Both the position numbers and the translations under genes were made by a program. Shown piece after piece: positions 1-8,578 of a stretch of DNA of 64,000 nt (position 1 is the first letter of the stretch; the number at the start of each line of letters is the position of its first letter). Below the pieces are notes generated by a model. That model did no database searches. It saw only the letters and a program-made list of their open reading frames with translations, and was not told the DNA's origin. Source of the stretch: an uncultured Bacteroidales bacterium (GTDB lineage Bacteria > Bacteroidota > Bacteroidia > Bacteroidales > Bacteroidaceae); contig CAMAFY010000001.1 in assembly GCA_945833885.1 (NCBI GenBank), positions 186,001 to 250,000 on the forward strand, given 5' to 3'.

Positions 1-997
1 TGGTACGGGGTATGGGGGTGATAAGTTGGGACTTTATCTTGAAATTGCCGACACCTCCGGAGAAATTTGCAGGACGGGGAGTGGGAAGTGGCAGCACTTC
101 GATGTTCAAGTCGGGACTTTTGCGCAGAACCTTGACGTTGATGTTCCCACCACCATTGAAGAATGCGTCTATGGCATCCATCTTTGTGTCGCGTTGCAGC
201 ACGTCGCATTCAAAGGAAATGCCGGGAATGGTAATCTTTCCTGTTTGTTGTGGGAAGACAATGTATTTAAGATTGGTGGCCACACGGTAGAGTCCATTGT
301 TCTGGCGTTCCGTATTTGGACTGAGATTGCGCGGAAGTTCGATTTCCTGTGTCCAAAATCCTTTGAGGTCAGGCTTCTGTTTCAGCATGACATTTGCCAA
401 GGCTACGCCTACTTTTGCGTGAACATTGTAGGTAAGCATAATGGGTTCCTGCTCGTAAACACGGTGTTTTGTGGCATCAACAGTAAAGTACAGGTCGCGT
501 TGTGTGATGGCAGAGCCTGCATTTTGCGGTTTGACGTAATAGTCTTCATCGTCTTCTTGCGGCTGGTTACCCGTTGATGCTTTGCCGTTTCCCTCCTGAA
601 CGTTGATGGACAACGGCTTTGTGCGTAATGTTTTTCCGTTGACCCTGATGCTGGCTACGGGAATATTGAATGTTCCTTTCTTATCCGCTTGTAGTACAAA
701 TGTGTATGTAGTATTGCTCGACTTGGAGGATTTACCGTTGATGTACTGATAACTTGAAAAATGGCTTTCGGAAGGGCCTACAAGTTTTTCAAATCCATTG
801 AATGCCGGACACGAAAAATCCGTACCCTCAGCATTGGAGAGCACGAATTTTACTTTGAATGGCAAACCGGTTGTTACCGTCTTTGGTGCCTGGGCTACAA
901 AGGAAACCTGTGCCAGGACCTCGGTAAAATGGAAGCCGGCACAGAGGATGGTAAGGGTAAACAGAATATATCTGAGAAATTTCGTCATAATCGTCAT
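1..997 (-). CDS. batD: BatD, oxygen-tolerance protein (partial, C-terminus off the left edge)
   Basis: This open frame is missing from the ORF track because it has no stop inside the window. Reading the minus strand from the paired ATGs at 997 and 988 gives about 330 codons without interruption. The protein starts with a signal peptide (MTKFLRYILFTLTIL, then a likely cleavage after VLA) and continues with beta-rich segments typical of BatD, including a conserved PPANFSGGVGNF stretch near the edge. BatD proteins are usually about 600 residues with a late membrane anchor, so roughly half is visible. It is the last visible gene of the moxR-DUF58-DUF4381-batABCD operon. The family is linked to aerotolerance and envelope stress in Bacteroides, but its molecular activity is unknown. 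The gap to batC carries repeat cluster A. Confidence 0.9.
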   Translation of the reverse strand, partial: MTIMTKFLRYILFTLTILCAGFHFTEVLAQVSFVAQAPKTVTTGLPFKVKFVLSNAEGTDFSCPAFNGFEKLVGPSESHFSSYQYINGKSSKSSNTTYTFVLQADKKGTFNIPVASIRVNGKTLRTKPLSINVQEGNGKASTGNQPQEDDEDYYVKPQNAGSAITQRDLYFTVDATKHRVYEQEPIMLTYNVHAKVGVALANVMLKQKPDLKGFWTQEIELPRNLSPNTERQNNGLYRVATNLKYIVFPQQTGKITIPGISFECDVLQRDTKMDAIDAFFNGGGNINVKVLRKSPDLNIEVLPLPTPRPANFSGGVGNFKIKSQLITPIPRT

Positions 998-1044
998 CAG
1001 GAAAAATGGGAGAATGGACGGAGAGGCGTGGAGAATTGAGGATG

Positions 1045-1176
1045 CAACATCGGATGTCCGTATTGGAAACTTCGGAACAATCGATATGAAACCTTTGGTC
1101 TTTCAATGCGAAAGTTCGGAACAATTGATGTAAAACCTTTGGTCTTTTAATACGAGAGTTCAGAAGGATTACGATG
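1045..1176. repeat. Cluster A of the 22-bp tandem repeat family (six units)
   Basis: Six consecutive 22-bp units lie between batC and batD. The unit starts are 1045, 1067, 1089, 1111, 1133 and 1155. Cores include CAACATCGGATGTCC, AAACTTCGGAACAAT and AAAGTTCGGAACAAT. In this cluster two unit types alternate: a TTCGGAAC type and an AAACCTTTGGTCTTT type. The result is a near-perfect 44-bp direct repeat. Confidence 0.85.
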
Positions 1177-1211
1177 GGTTGTCGTGGCTTGAAAAGGGAA
1201 GGACAGACTGA

Positions 1212-1868
1212 TTACCAACCTTTTTCAAGTTGCTTGCGTCGCGGTTGCCCGGCATTCTCCATTTTTTTTCGGGTTTGTTGTTCTGCCTGTCGGGTGAGAT
1301 TCAGTATTTGTTCGACATTGTCCTCCGACATTTGCTGCTCATTGTTTTGCTGTTGTTGTTTATCTTGTTGGTTTTGTTTGTCGTTTCCGTTTTCTTGGTT
1401 CTTGTTTTGGTCCTGTTGTTGTTGTTCCTCCTGCTGTTGTTGCTGTTGTTTTTGACAGAGGGCCAGGTTGTATCGGGTGTCATTATCGTAAGGATTGTTG
1501 CGTAAAGCCTCTTTATAAGCATCAATCGCGCGTGAATAATCCTTATTGTTCTGATGAATGAATCCGATATTGTGGTATGCCATGGCACGAACCATGCGGT
1601 TCTCTTCGTTTTTTGCGGCATTCGCGAAACATTGCAGGGCATCTTTTCCGTTTTTCTGTGCCAGATAAGTGTCGCCCAGGTTGAACATTGCACGGCTGTT
1701 ACGGGGATTTTTCTCCAAAGCCTTTCGGTAACACTTCTCAGCCTTCGTCCATTCGCCACGGCTAAAGGCGCGGTTTCCCTGGTGAATCATGCCCCATTCT
1801 GAATTTTGTGCCAGTGTCGGGATGGCAAAGATTGTGAATAAAAGGAAAATATGTAGTAACCGTTTCAT
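1212..1868 (-). CDS. batC: BatC-type tetratricopeptide protein
   Basis: The listed ORF begins far upstream inside batB. The supported start is the ATG at 1868, which gives 218 residues with a signal peptide (MKRLLHIFLLFTIFAIPTLAQ). Residues 25-130 form about three TPR motifs, a scaffold for protein-protein contacts, probably on the periplasmic side. Residues 133-175 are a glutamine-rich run (QKQQQQQQEEQQQQ and similar), followed by a short helical tail. The gene begins 43 bp after the batB stop. TPR proteins in this position of the bat operon are called BatC and are thought to organise the BatA/BatB complex. That role comes from the family and operon, not from any catalytic motif. Confidence 0.88.
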   Translation of the reverse strand: MKRLLHIFLLFTIFAIPTLAQNSEWGMIHQGNRAFSRGEWTKAEKCYRKALEKNPRNSRAMFNLGDTYLAQKNGKDALQCFANAAKNEENRMVRAMAYHNIGFIHQNNKDYSRAIDAYKEALRNNPYDNDTRYNLALCQKQQQQQQEEQQQQDQNKNQENGNDKQNQQDKQQQQNNEQQMSEDNVEQILNLTRQAEQQTRKKMENAGQPRRKQLEKGW

Positions 1869-1911
1869 AAGATGAATGGTATATGAGTTGTGGAAGATTG
1901 GATGTCGTGTT

Positions 1912-2934
1912 TTACTGCTGCTTCTGAAAAAGATGGAAACGGTTGTAGAAAGGATTCTTTTTGTCCAAGACAAACATCTCGATGAGGAGGATGATGAGGA
2001 GGAGAATGCCGACAGCCTGGAATTGTTCGTCGACGGCGTTACCATAAACCATCCGGGATTCGTTGTGTTGAAGTTTGGAAAGTTCCTGTTGAAGTTGGTC
2101 TTGTGCAAGGTTACTTCCGTCGATATGATAGAAAGAACCGTTGCCAGCCTCAGCGATTTTCTTGCACATTTCGGTGTCAAGATGCGTGATAACCACCTCG
2201 CCACTGTTGTCAGTGAGTAGCCCTTCCTCGGTAGGAATGTTTGCGCCTTCGGGATTTCCTATGCCCATTACATAGACATGCTTACCCTCCTTTGCCGCGG
2301 ATTTTGCTTCCTCAACGGCACCGCCTTCATGGTTTTCTCCGTCAGTTATGAGAACTATTGCCTTTCCTACACCCTTTTCCTGCGTGAAACACTTTGATAC
2401 AAGACGGATGGCGGCACCGATATTTGTGCCTTGTAGCGACACCATGTCCGTATTAATGTTGTCAAGAAAGAGTTTTGCGGATATGATATCATTGGTGATT
2501 GGCATCTGCGGATACGCTTCTCCCGCAAAGACTATCAGGCCCGTCTTGTCGTTTTGCATGCGGTCGAGGAGGGTTGATATCAGCAGTCTGGACCGCTCCA
2601 GGCGGTTTGGCATCACATCGGTGGCGAGCATTGACCTCGAAACATCAAGTGCAAACACCACTTCTATCCCTTTTTTCATCTCCGTCTTTGTGCTTCGACC
2701 ATATTGAGGCCGTGCAATCATAAGGATACATAAGGCTATGGCGATGCAGAAAATGGAGAATTTCACCACAGGACGCATGGTTGAACGGAGAGGGGTCAGT
2801 TGTCGGAACAATTGACGTTCGGCCAATCGTGATTCTTCACGCCGTTTCGAGCGTTCCGACACCACGAAACAGATGATGATGACCGGAATTATCAGAAGAA
2901 GATACAGATATTCTGGATGTGCGAATTGAAACAT
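1912..2934 (-). CDS. batB: BatB, von Willebrand factor A membrane protein
   Basis: The 340-residue protein has two N-terminal membrane segments (about residues 9-26 and 58-76) and a VWA domain. The MIDAS metal-binding motif DxSxS is intact at D97-S99-S101 (FALDVSRSM). A C-terminal hydrophobic segment near residues 308-326 re-anchors the protein. This is the standard architecture of BatA/BatB (BatA at N-terminus, VWA, C-terminal helix). VWA domains bind partner proteins through a chelated divalent metal, and the MoxR ATPase of this operon is the likely partner. BatB lies 215 bp downstream of batA; the gap has no gene. Confidence 0.92.
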   Translation of the reverse strand: MFQFAHPEYLYLLLIIPVIIICFVVSERSKRREESRLAERQLFRQLTPLRSTMRPVVKFSIFCIAIALCILMIARPQYGRSTKTEMKKGIEVVFALDVSRSMLATDVMPNRLERSRLLISTLLDRMQNDKTGLIVFAGEAYPQMPITNDIISAKLFLDNINTDMVSLQGTNIGAAIRLVSKCFTQEKGVGKAIVLITDGENHEGGAVEEAKSAAKEGKHVYVMGIGNPEGANIPTEEGLLTDNSGEVVITHLDTEMCKKIAEAGNGSFYHIDGSNLAQDQLQQELSKLQHNESRMVYGNAVDEQFQAVGILLLIILLIEMFVLDKKNPFYNRFHLFQKQQ

Positions 2935-3149
2935 GCTGATGCTTTTTATGGCAGAAATGATGTGCCGTTCCAGTTTTCTTTTTGCGGCATATCATCGGAA
3001 ATTCTTAGTGGGTGTTGTGTCAAGTGTGGTATCTTGTTGTTCAAAGGCGGACAAATTTCAAGATTGCTTAGGTGGAAATGTGCCGACAAGCCATCCTTAA
3101 TGCCGCCGTCCGAACGGAATTTCATCGTGTCCGCAGGTAAAGAATGCGC

Positions 3150-4154
3150 CTAAGGTATGCGACGGAGAATGGTAATTCGGAGCAGAAATTCAATGATTAA
3201 TGTCAGCAATAGAGCAAAACCGAATGGAATATACGCCTCATAACGTCGGGAATAGTTGTGTGTCTTGAGTTTTACGCGCTCCAATCGGTCGATATCGCTG
3301 TAGATTTCGCGGAGTTTGTCGTTGTTTGTGGCAGCATAGTAAAGACCTCCTGTTATTTCTGCAATGCTTTTCAGTGTTTTCGGGTCCATATCGCTTTCCA
3401 CAGTGGCGTAGTAGTAACTGCCGTCTGGCATGATTCCCACAGGCATCTTCACCTTTCCTTGCTTGCCAACCGCGATGGTATAGATGCGAACTCCCTTCTT
3501 TTTTGCAATTTCCGCCGCTGTCAGAGGGGAGATGTCTCCGGTGTTATTGGCGCCATCGGTGATGAGTATGACCACTTTTGATGGTGCTTTGCTTGTCGCC
3601 AGACGGCTGACAGCATTGGTAAGTCCCATGCCGATGGCGGTACCTTCCGCGATGATTCCATGCTGTTGCAGGTCGCAATTAACATTCTGAAACAGGGAAA
3701 GCAGCGCCTGATGGTCGGTTGTCATCGGGCATTGTGTGAAGGCTTCTCCTCCGAAGAGCGTCAGTCCGATGTTGTCGTTCTTGCGTCCAGAGATGAATTC
3801 CACGGCGACAGCCTTGGCAGCCTCAATACGATTAGGTTGGAGGTCTTGCGTGAGCATGGAGACAGAAACGTCCATAACCATCATGATGTCAATACCTTCG
3901 ACCTCGGTTTCCGATTGTGGTGATGATGTTTGCGGGCGAGCCAAGATGATGACAAGGAGGACGAAAGCCAACATCCGCAGGATAAAGGGTAGCGGATGAC
4001 AGTAGTTTCGCCACGTTGCAGGCAGTTTTCGATATCCTTCTGTTGTGGCTATGCGGAAAGTTCCCTCATATCTGTCGCGGAGAAAAACGTACCATAGGAT
4101 AAAAGGTACAATGAGTAGCAACAACAAAAAGTATGCAGGATGTGCGAATTGCAT
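3150..4154 (-). CDS. batA: BatA, von Willebrand factor A membrane protein
   Basis: The 334-residue protein begins with a membrane helix (residues 7-24) and has a second one at about 57-73. The VWA domain has an intact MIDAS motif at D95-S97-S99 (MVMDVSVSM) and the later threonine and aspartate loops (MTTDHQ, ITDGANNTGD). A final helix near residues 312-328 is the C-terminal anchor. It is a paralogue of the downstream BatB with the same fold but distinct sequence. It follows the DUF4381 protein by 175 bp in the same direction. The family supports growth and survival under oxygen or oxidative stress, probably as an envelope scaffold assembled by MoxR. Confidence 0.92.
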   Translation of the reverse strand: MQFAHPAYFLLLLLIVPFILWYVFLRDRYEGTFRIATTEGYRKLPATWRNYCHPLPFILRMLAFVLLVIILARPQTSSPQSETEVEGIDIMMVMDVSVSMLTQDLQPNRIEAAKAVAVEFISGRKNDNIGLTLFGGEAFTQCPMTTDHQALLSLFQNVNCDLQQHGIIAEGTAIGMGLTNAVSRLATSKAPSKVVILITDGANNTGDISPLTAAEIAKKKGVRIYTIAVGKQGKVKMPVGIMPDGSYYYATVESDMDPKTLKSIAEITGGLYYAATNNDKLREIYSDIDRLERVKLKTHNYSRRYEAYIPFGFALLLTLIIEFLLRITILRRIP

Positions 4155-4329
4155 GGATTTTCAATACTGTATTATAGATGTTCGGGAAGGCAAATGTAGA
4201 TGTATGGGAAAGCGAATGCCGTTTTTGAGAAAAATTCATCGGATTATACCGATGTAGAAAACAGAAGGAGGCATGTCGCAGATCAGAAATTCGCGACTAA
4301 ATCATTGAAGAACGGTATCACGATGTTCA

Positions 4330-5400
4330 TTAAAGGAAGTAAAGCCAAAGCAAATATCCTGTGTAGAACATCAGTGAAATGCTGCAAAAGAGCGAAAGGA
4401 CGGCAGCCGTTCTGAAGATGGTCTGGCGACGTTGTTGCCCGTTCTTGACGACGATTATGCGTTCTTTGGGTTGTGTATTTTCCTTGATTTTCTGCTTTGT
4501 GGTATGGATGTAATCGACGGCTTGCAGCAATGCACGGTCCGATTCCGCCATGCTTGCGGGGTATTTTGCAAACTTTACAAGGTCGGCGGTCTCAAGAATC
4601 TCCCTCAATTCCTCCAATGCTTCGGCATCACCTGTTGCATTCAGATGCTGGATGATCTCATTTGACGTCATTTCTTTCGAATTGAAATGGAAGCGTTCAT
4701 GGAGATATGTGCGCAGGACATCGGTCAAAGCCATGAAGTATTGCTTTTGCCAATCGCCTTCACGCTTTTGTTCTTTCAGTTCGTTGATGGCTGTCAGCGC
4801 GGAAGTTTGCGGAGGTGTTGGCGGTGTTATTTTGACACGTCGTACGACAGGTTTGGAGATGAGACTTTGGATGTAGCAGTATACGAAGACAATGAGCAAC
4901 AACCATACTGCCAAACTTTGGAGCATCAGCCAGGGTTTCCAGACGAATATCGTTTCAACCGGCGCCTTTAACGGGCGAAAATCATCGGGATGTTGAAGGT
5001 CTACATTGACAGTGTTTACTTTAAGTCCTATCTCATTCTTCGACAAGTATTTATGTCCGTTTACCTCAACTTCGATTTTAGGTATCACATATACGGCACT
5101 GTCAAAGGCCGTCAGAAGGTAAGTGCGGGTAAGTTCCCAATGGTTTCCGTCGTTAGTGACGGTGGTGTCGATGCTACCGGCTTGCAGCATTTCCACACCA
5201 TTGGTGACATATCCGTTCTTAAATTCGGGGAAAATCACCTTGGAACCCTTCTTACATGCCACTCTTGTCGACATTTTAACCTGCTCACCAATGAGGATTG
5301 CCGTGGAATCAAGGCTGTTGTCGACCACCACATCCTGTGCGGATAAGGTGCTTATGGAGAGGATGCCGAGAAATAATGCCAATAAATATCTGATGTTCAT
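4330..5400 (-). CDS. DUF4381-type membrane protein of the bat operon
   Basis: This 356-residue protein begins with a signal peptide (MNIRYLLALFLGILSISTLSAQ). A beta-rich extracytoplasmic part runs to about residue 150. A membrane helix follows at about 157-178, then a helical cytoplasmic region with the segment WQKQYFMALTDVLRTYLHERF, which is typical of DUF4381. A second hydrophobic segment forms the C-terminus (about 330-355). In Bacteroidetes bat operons a protein of this kind regularly sits between the DUF58 protein and batA. The role is inferred to be part of the MoxR-VWA envelope complex; no enzymatic motif is visible. Confidence 0.82.
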   Translation of the reverse strand: MNIRYLLALFLGILSISTLSAQDVVVDNSLDSTAILIGEQVKMSTRVACKKGSKVIFPEFKNGYVTNGVEMLQAGSIDTTVTNDGNHWELTRTYLLTAFDSAVYVIPKIEVEVNGHKYLSKNEIGLKVNTVNVDLQHPDDFRPLKAPVETIFVWKPWLMLQSLAVWLLLIVFVYCYIQSLISKPVVRRVKITPPTPPQTSALTAINELKEQKREGDWQKQYFMALTDVLRTYLHERFHFNSKEMTSNEIIQHLNATGDAEALEELREILETADLVKFAKYPASMAESDRALLQAVDYIHTTKQKIKENTQPKERIIVVKNGQQRRQTIFRTAAVLSLFCSISLMFYTGYLLWLYFL

Positions 5401-5841
5401 GGTGTTATCTTTTCTGTGGTGTGGGATGTTGCGTTGGAGATTGCAGATGGTTTTCTTATTCCTCCCTGCATTTGCAAACTCTATTCCAGCCCTTTTCGGA
5501 TGAGAGTTTTATCGTTCCGCTTGTTTTGGGGAAGTACAGAACCATGTTATAACCGCAATACTGTTCAAATCTGTACGGCATCAGGTGAGGTTTGTTTGAT
5601 ATGTTCATCCGTATGTATCAGCATTAGTACGATATATGGTGTGGCAAAACGAGTGTAGGAACAGGTGGTTTCCGCCGTAAAAGATTGATTGGCAGGAAAA
5701 CACAATCTGAAAAAACACAATTTAGATTTGCCGAAATTGTTTACATCTCCCCTCTTATTATGATGAATGTGAGGTTCATATTATGATAAATGTGAGGAGA
5801 TGATTGCTGAGAATTGCGGTACGATGCATGCCACTGTTTCG
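5401..5841. other. 441-bp gap inside the bat operon
   Basis: No convincing gene lies between the DUF4381 protein and the DUF58 protein. The small plus-strand ORFs here look like chance frames. The only structure I see is the 23-bp direct repeat listed separately. The gap is long for an operon otherwise spaced by 40-220 bp. Confidence 0.6.
5757..5797. repeat. Two-copy direct repeat, 23-bp period
   Basis: ATTATGATGAATGTGAGG (5757-5774) is followed 23 bp later by ATTATGATAAATGTGAGG (5780-5797), a match of 17 of 18 bases. It lies 45-85 bp beyond the DUF58 stop codon. It is unrelated in sequence to the 22-bp family. Confidence 0.7.
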
Positions 5842-6741
5842 TCAAGCCCTGCGTCCGAACAGGTTTCTGAGGGGGATGACATAGTCTGTTCCGGTGGCAA
5901 CGTCGGCATAATCGACCTTGCAACGTCGGAAGATGGTGGCAAGTTTGTCGGAGATTTCTCTCCAATATGCGGCATGTGCTTCGCGGACTTTGCGGTTTGC
6001 CGTATCAATGAGCACTTTATGTCCGGTTTCAGCATCCTCCATTTTGACAAGACCTACGTTCGGAAGTTCTTCCATACACCGGTCAAACACCCTCACAGCC
6101 ACGAGGTCGTGGTGACGTCCTGCCATGGCTATCTTTCGGGATATGGGACTTTCGGGTGTCGCATGGCGGATGTTGCGGTCGAAAAAGTCGCTGATGAGGA
6201 ACGCAATGCACTTCTTCCGTTGCACACGCATCATGAATTCCAACGCGGCTGCAATGTCTGTCTTGGTGCTTTTCGGCTCAAAAGTCAGCAAATCGCGGAT
6301 GATGCGGAGGATATGTCCGCGTCCTTTGGCGGGAGGTATGAATTTCTCGCAATGGTCAGAGAAGAAAATGACACCGATTTTGTCGTTGTTTCTAATGGCG
6401 GAGAAGGCAAGCGTGGCGGCAATTTCCGTCAACAGGTCGCGCTGTGTTTGGATTTTTGTGCCGAAGTCCAGTGAACCCGAGACGTCGATAAGGAGCAATA
6501 CGGTGAGTTCGCGTTCCTCTTCGAAGACTTTGACGTACGTTCTGTCGAAGCGTGCGGTCACATTCCAGTCGATATCGCGGATGTCGTCACCCGGTTGATA
6601 CTCGCGGACTTCGCTAAACGACATGCCTCTGCCTTTGAATGCCGAATGGTATTCGCCGGCAAATACGTTGTTCGTCAGGGCCTGGGTCTTGATTTCTATC
6701 CGCCGGACCTTCTGCATCAGTTTCTGGATTCTCTCGTCCAT
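5842..6741 (-). CDS. DUF58 domain protein (MoxR/Bat-associated)
   Basis: The listed ORF starts at 6843, but its first 34 codons are not protein-like. The ATG at 6741 gives MDERIQKLMQKVRRIEI, the usual start of this family, and a 299-residue product. The DUF58 signature is clear: GRGMSFSEVREYQPGDDIRDIDWN near residues 45-70, followed by a VWA-like fold with LLIDVSGSLDFG. No membrane segment is visible, so it is probably cytoplasmic. DUF58 proteins are encoded next to MoxR ATPases and are taken to be their VWA-type clients or adaptors. Here the gene follows moxR by about 150 bp, which is the canonical order. Confidence 0.92.
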   Translation of the reverse strand: MDERIQKLMQKVRRIEIKTQALTNNVFAGEYHSAFKGRGMSFSEVREYQPGDDIRDIDWNVTARFDRTYVKVFEEERELTVLLLIDVSGSLDFGTKIQTQRDLLTEIAATLAFSAIRNNDKIGVIFFSDHCEKFIPPAKGRGHILRIIRDLLTFEPKSTKTDIAAALEFMMRVQRKKCIAFLISDFFDRNIRHATPESPISRKIAMAGRHHDLVAVRVFDRCMEELPNVGLVKMEDAETGHKVLIDTANRKVREAHAAYWREISDKLATIFRRCKVDYADVATGTDYVIPLRNLFGRRA

Positions 6742-6888
6742 GTGGGGAAGACTGCTGTGAGTTTTGGGTGAAAAGTTGTGGTTATATGGGGTATAATGCC
6801 GTTTCAAAAATAGGGTGGTGAAGCGAAAATCCGCAGCATCCACGTGTCTATCAGCGTCGGTAACGGGCGTATTCTTCCGAAAACGTCA

Positions 6889-7896
6889 TTAAGGCACCTC
6901 CACTTTTGCAAGTATTTCAGAAATAATGTGCTCGGTTGTCATTTCTGCCGCTTCGGCTTCGTAAGTCAAACCTATGCGGTGACGAAGCACATCGAACGCT
7001 ACTCCGCGGACATCGTCAGGCACAACGTATCCTCTACGATGGAGGAATGCCAGCGCACGGGCGGCTAATGCCAGACTGATGGTGGCGCGAGGGCTGCCGC
7101 CATACGCGATGTAGGGTTTAAGATGTTCAAGATGATAGCGCTCGGGGTAGCGTGTGGCGAATACGATATCTGTGACGTATTGTTCGATACGTTCGTCAAC
7201 ATACACCTCTTTCACCGTCTCTCGGGCCTGGAGAATGGTGTCGATTCCGATAACGGGTGCAACCTTTCGTCCGGCAATGTCTCCTGCCATCGATGCGCGG
7301 AGAATCTTCTTTTCCTCGTCAATGTTGGGATAATCCACCACAACCTTCAGCATAAAACGGTCGGTCTGCGCCTCCGGCAAGGTGTATGTTCCCTCCTGTT
7401 CGATGGGGTTTTGTGTAGCCATTACCATGAATGGGCGGGGCAATTCAATGGTTTCCTCGCCAATGGTCACCTCGCCTTCCTGCATGGCTTGGAGCAGGGC
7501 CGATTGAACCTTGGCCGGAGCACGGTTGATTTCGTCGGCAAGCACAAAGTTTGCGAACACCGGACCACGGCGTACGCTGAAACTATCCTCCTTGTGAGAG
7601 TAGACCATTGTTCCGACAACGTCAGCGGGAAGCAGGTCGGGAGTGAACTGAATGCGGCCGAAATCGGCGTCGACCAACGCTGCAAGGGTGCGGATGGCAA
7701 GGGTCTTGGCAAGACCAGGCACGCCTTCCAGCAGGATATGTCCCCCAGTAAGGAGCCCGATGAGCAGTGCTTCGCTGAGATGTTGCTGACCTACGATGGT
7801 GCGGGACATACCATCTGTGAGGAGAGTTACGAACTCCGACTGACGGGTAATCTTGTCATTCAGGGCGCGGATGTCGGTATTGGTTGTCATCGTCAT
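6889..7896 (-). CDS. MoxR-family AAA+ ATPase
   Basis: The 335-residue protein is a full-length MoxR ATPase. The Walker A motif GVPGLAKT is at residues 58-65 and the Walker B motif VLADEI at about 118-123. These are followed by NRAPAKVQSALLQAMQE and the sensor-1 region MVMATQNPIEQEGTY. MoxR proteins are chaperone-like ATPases that mature or assemble VWA-domain complexes. This one heads an operon encoding a DUF58 protein, BatA and BatB, which contain such domains. Two in-frame ATGs (7896 and 7890) are possible starts. The minus-strand -7 box at 7991-7998 probably drives the whole operon. Confidence 0.94.
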   Translation of the reverse strand: MTMTTNTDIRALNDKITRQSEFVTLLTDGMSRTIVGQQHLSEALLIGLLTGGHILLEGVPGLAKTLAIRTLAALVDADFGRIQFTPDLLPADVVGTMVYSHKEDSFSVRRGPVFANFVLADEINRAPAKVQSALLQAMQEGEVTIGEETIELPRPFMVMATQNPIEQEGTYTLPEAQTDRFMLKVVVDYPNIDEEKKILRASMAGDIAGRKVAPVIGIDTILQARETVKEVYVDERIEQYVTDIVFATRYPERYHLEHLKPYIAYGGSPRATISLALAARALAFLHRRGYVVPDDVRGVAFDVLRHRIGLTYEAEAAEMTTEHIISEILAKVEVP

Positions 7897-7990
7897 AACG
7901 CTATTGTCTTATATGATGTGTTTGTTTTATTTTGCAGATTCTTGATGTTCAGGTTGGAAATGCCGTGACCTTATACATCCAAAATTGATG

Positions 7991-7998
7991 CAAATTTA
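7991..7998 (-). promoter_or_regulatory. Probable -7 box for the moxR-bat operon
   Basis: On the minus strand the sequence reads TAAATTTG, a perfect match to the Bacteroidetes TAnnTTTG box, 95 bp before the moxR start. I do not find a good TTTG 19-21 bp upstream, so the -33 element is weak or absent. Confidence 0.5.
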
Positions 7999-8016
7999 CG
8001 ATTTTCCTTAAGAATC

Positions 8017-8293
8017 TTATGTGAAATCCGTGTAAATTCGTGCATTTATACCTGCTTTTGCATCTGAATTGCGACGTTCTCCGTCAACTTCCATGCTTTT
8101 CTTCTCCATGACAGGCAAGAAAACGCGAGTGGAAACGTGAATGTCCTCTTTTATAAACGCGTAATCGATGAACGATCTCATGGTGTCATGGCTTCACTCC
8201 TGCGGAACAATCTTCAAAGTCGGTCTGGAGTTCATAGAATAGAGGATTGGAAGGAATGACGGAGGATCCGTGTTTCACGTCACTGACACGCAT
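8017..8293 (-). other. Two adjacent short frames, possible small genes or a gene remnant
   Basis: Two minus-strand frames lie nearly end to end. The first runs from the ATG at 8293 to a TGA ending at 8186 (35 residues, beginning MRVSDVKHGSSVIPSNP). The second runs from the ATG at 8181 to a TAA ending at 8017 (54 residues, beginning MRSFIDYAFIKEDIHVS). The first reads like real protein and could continue upstream without a start (a preceding segment CEIYRFI is open back to a stop). The two frames differ by one base, so a frameshifted ancestral gene is possible. I do not recognise either product. Confidence 0.25.
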
Positions 8294-8393
8294 GATAAAG
8301 CGGTAGATTTCGCATCATGTTTTAGATTATGACATAGTTATGTCAAGATGATTTTCAGACCTCTTTTCGACGAGATGCAACCACCCTTATGAC

Positions 8394-8503
8394 GGCTTTT
8401 GAAATCCATCAAAAAAAACATCAGAACTTTCATTGACAAACATCGGAACTTTAAGGTGTAAACATCCGTACTTTTTGATGAAAAGTTCCGATGTTTCCCA
8501 TCC
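8394..8503. repeat. Cluster B of the 22-bp tandem repeat family (four clear units plus a degenerate one)
   Basis: Clear units start at 8416, 8438, 8460 and 8482. Their cores are AAACATCAGAACTTT, AAACATCGGAACTTT, AAACATCCGTACTTT and AAAGTTCCGATGTTT. The 7-bp spacers are unrelated to one another. A degenerate unit at 8394 contains CTTTTGAAA, like the first unit of clusters D, E and F. The array lies between the divergent moxR and nqrA genes. Confidence 0.9.
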
Positions 8504-8531
8504 TGTATCCCGAGCAATGTTCGAGTCTTAG

Positions 8532-8578
8532 CAAATGCGGTTTTTCATGGGCTACGCCCCTTTTGAGGAAGGCATTTG
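8532..8578. other. Long imperfect hairpin upstream of nqrA
   Basis: The arms CAAATGC (8532-8538) and GCATTTG (8572-8578) enclose TTTTTCA/TGAGGAA and GGGC/GCCC pairings. Together they make about 18 base pairs around a TAC loop. It is not followed by a T-run on either strand. It may be a structured RNA segment or a relic; no transcript direction can be assigned. Confidence 0.4.

Noticed and set aside
8394-8503. The 22-bp arrays as CRISPR arrays
   Set aside because: Cores are only 15 bp and vary from unit to unit, spacers are 7 bp, and no cas gene is in the window.
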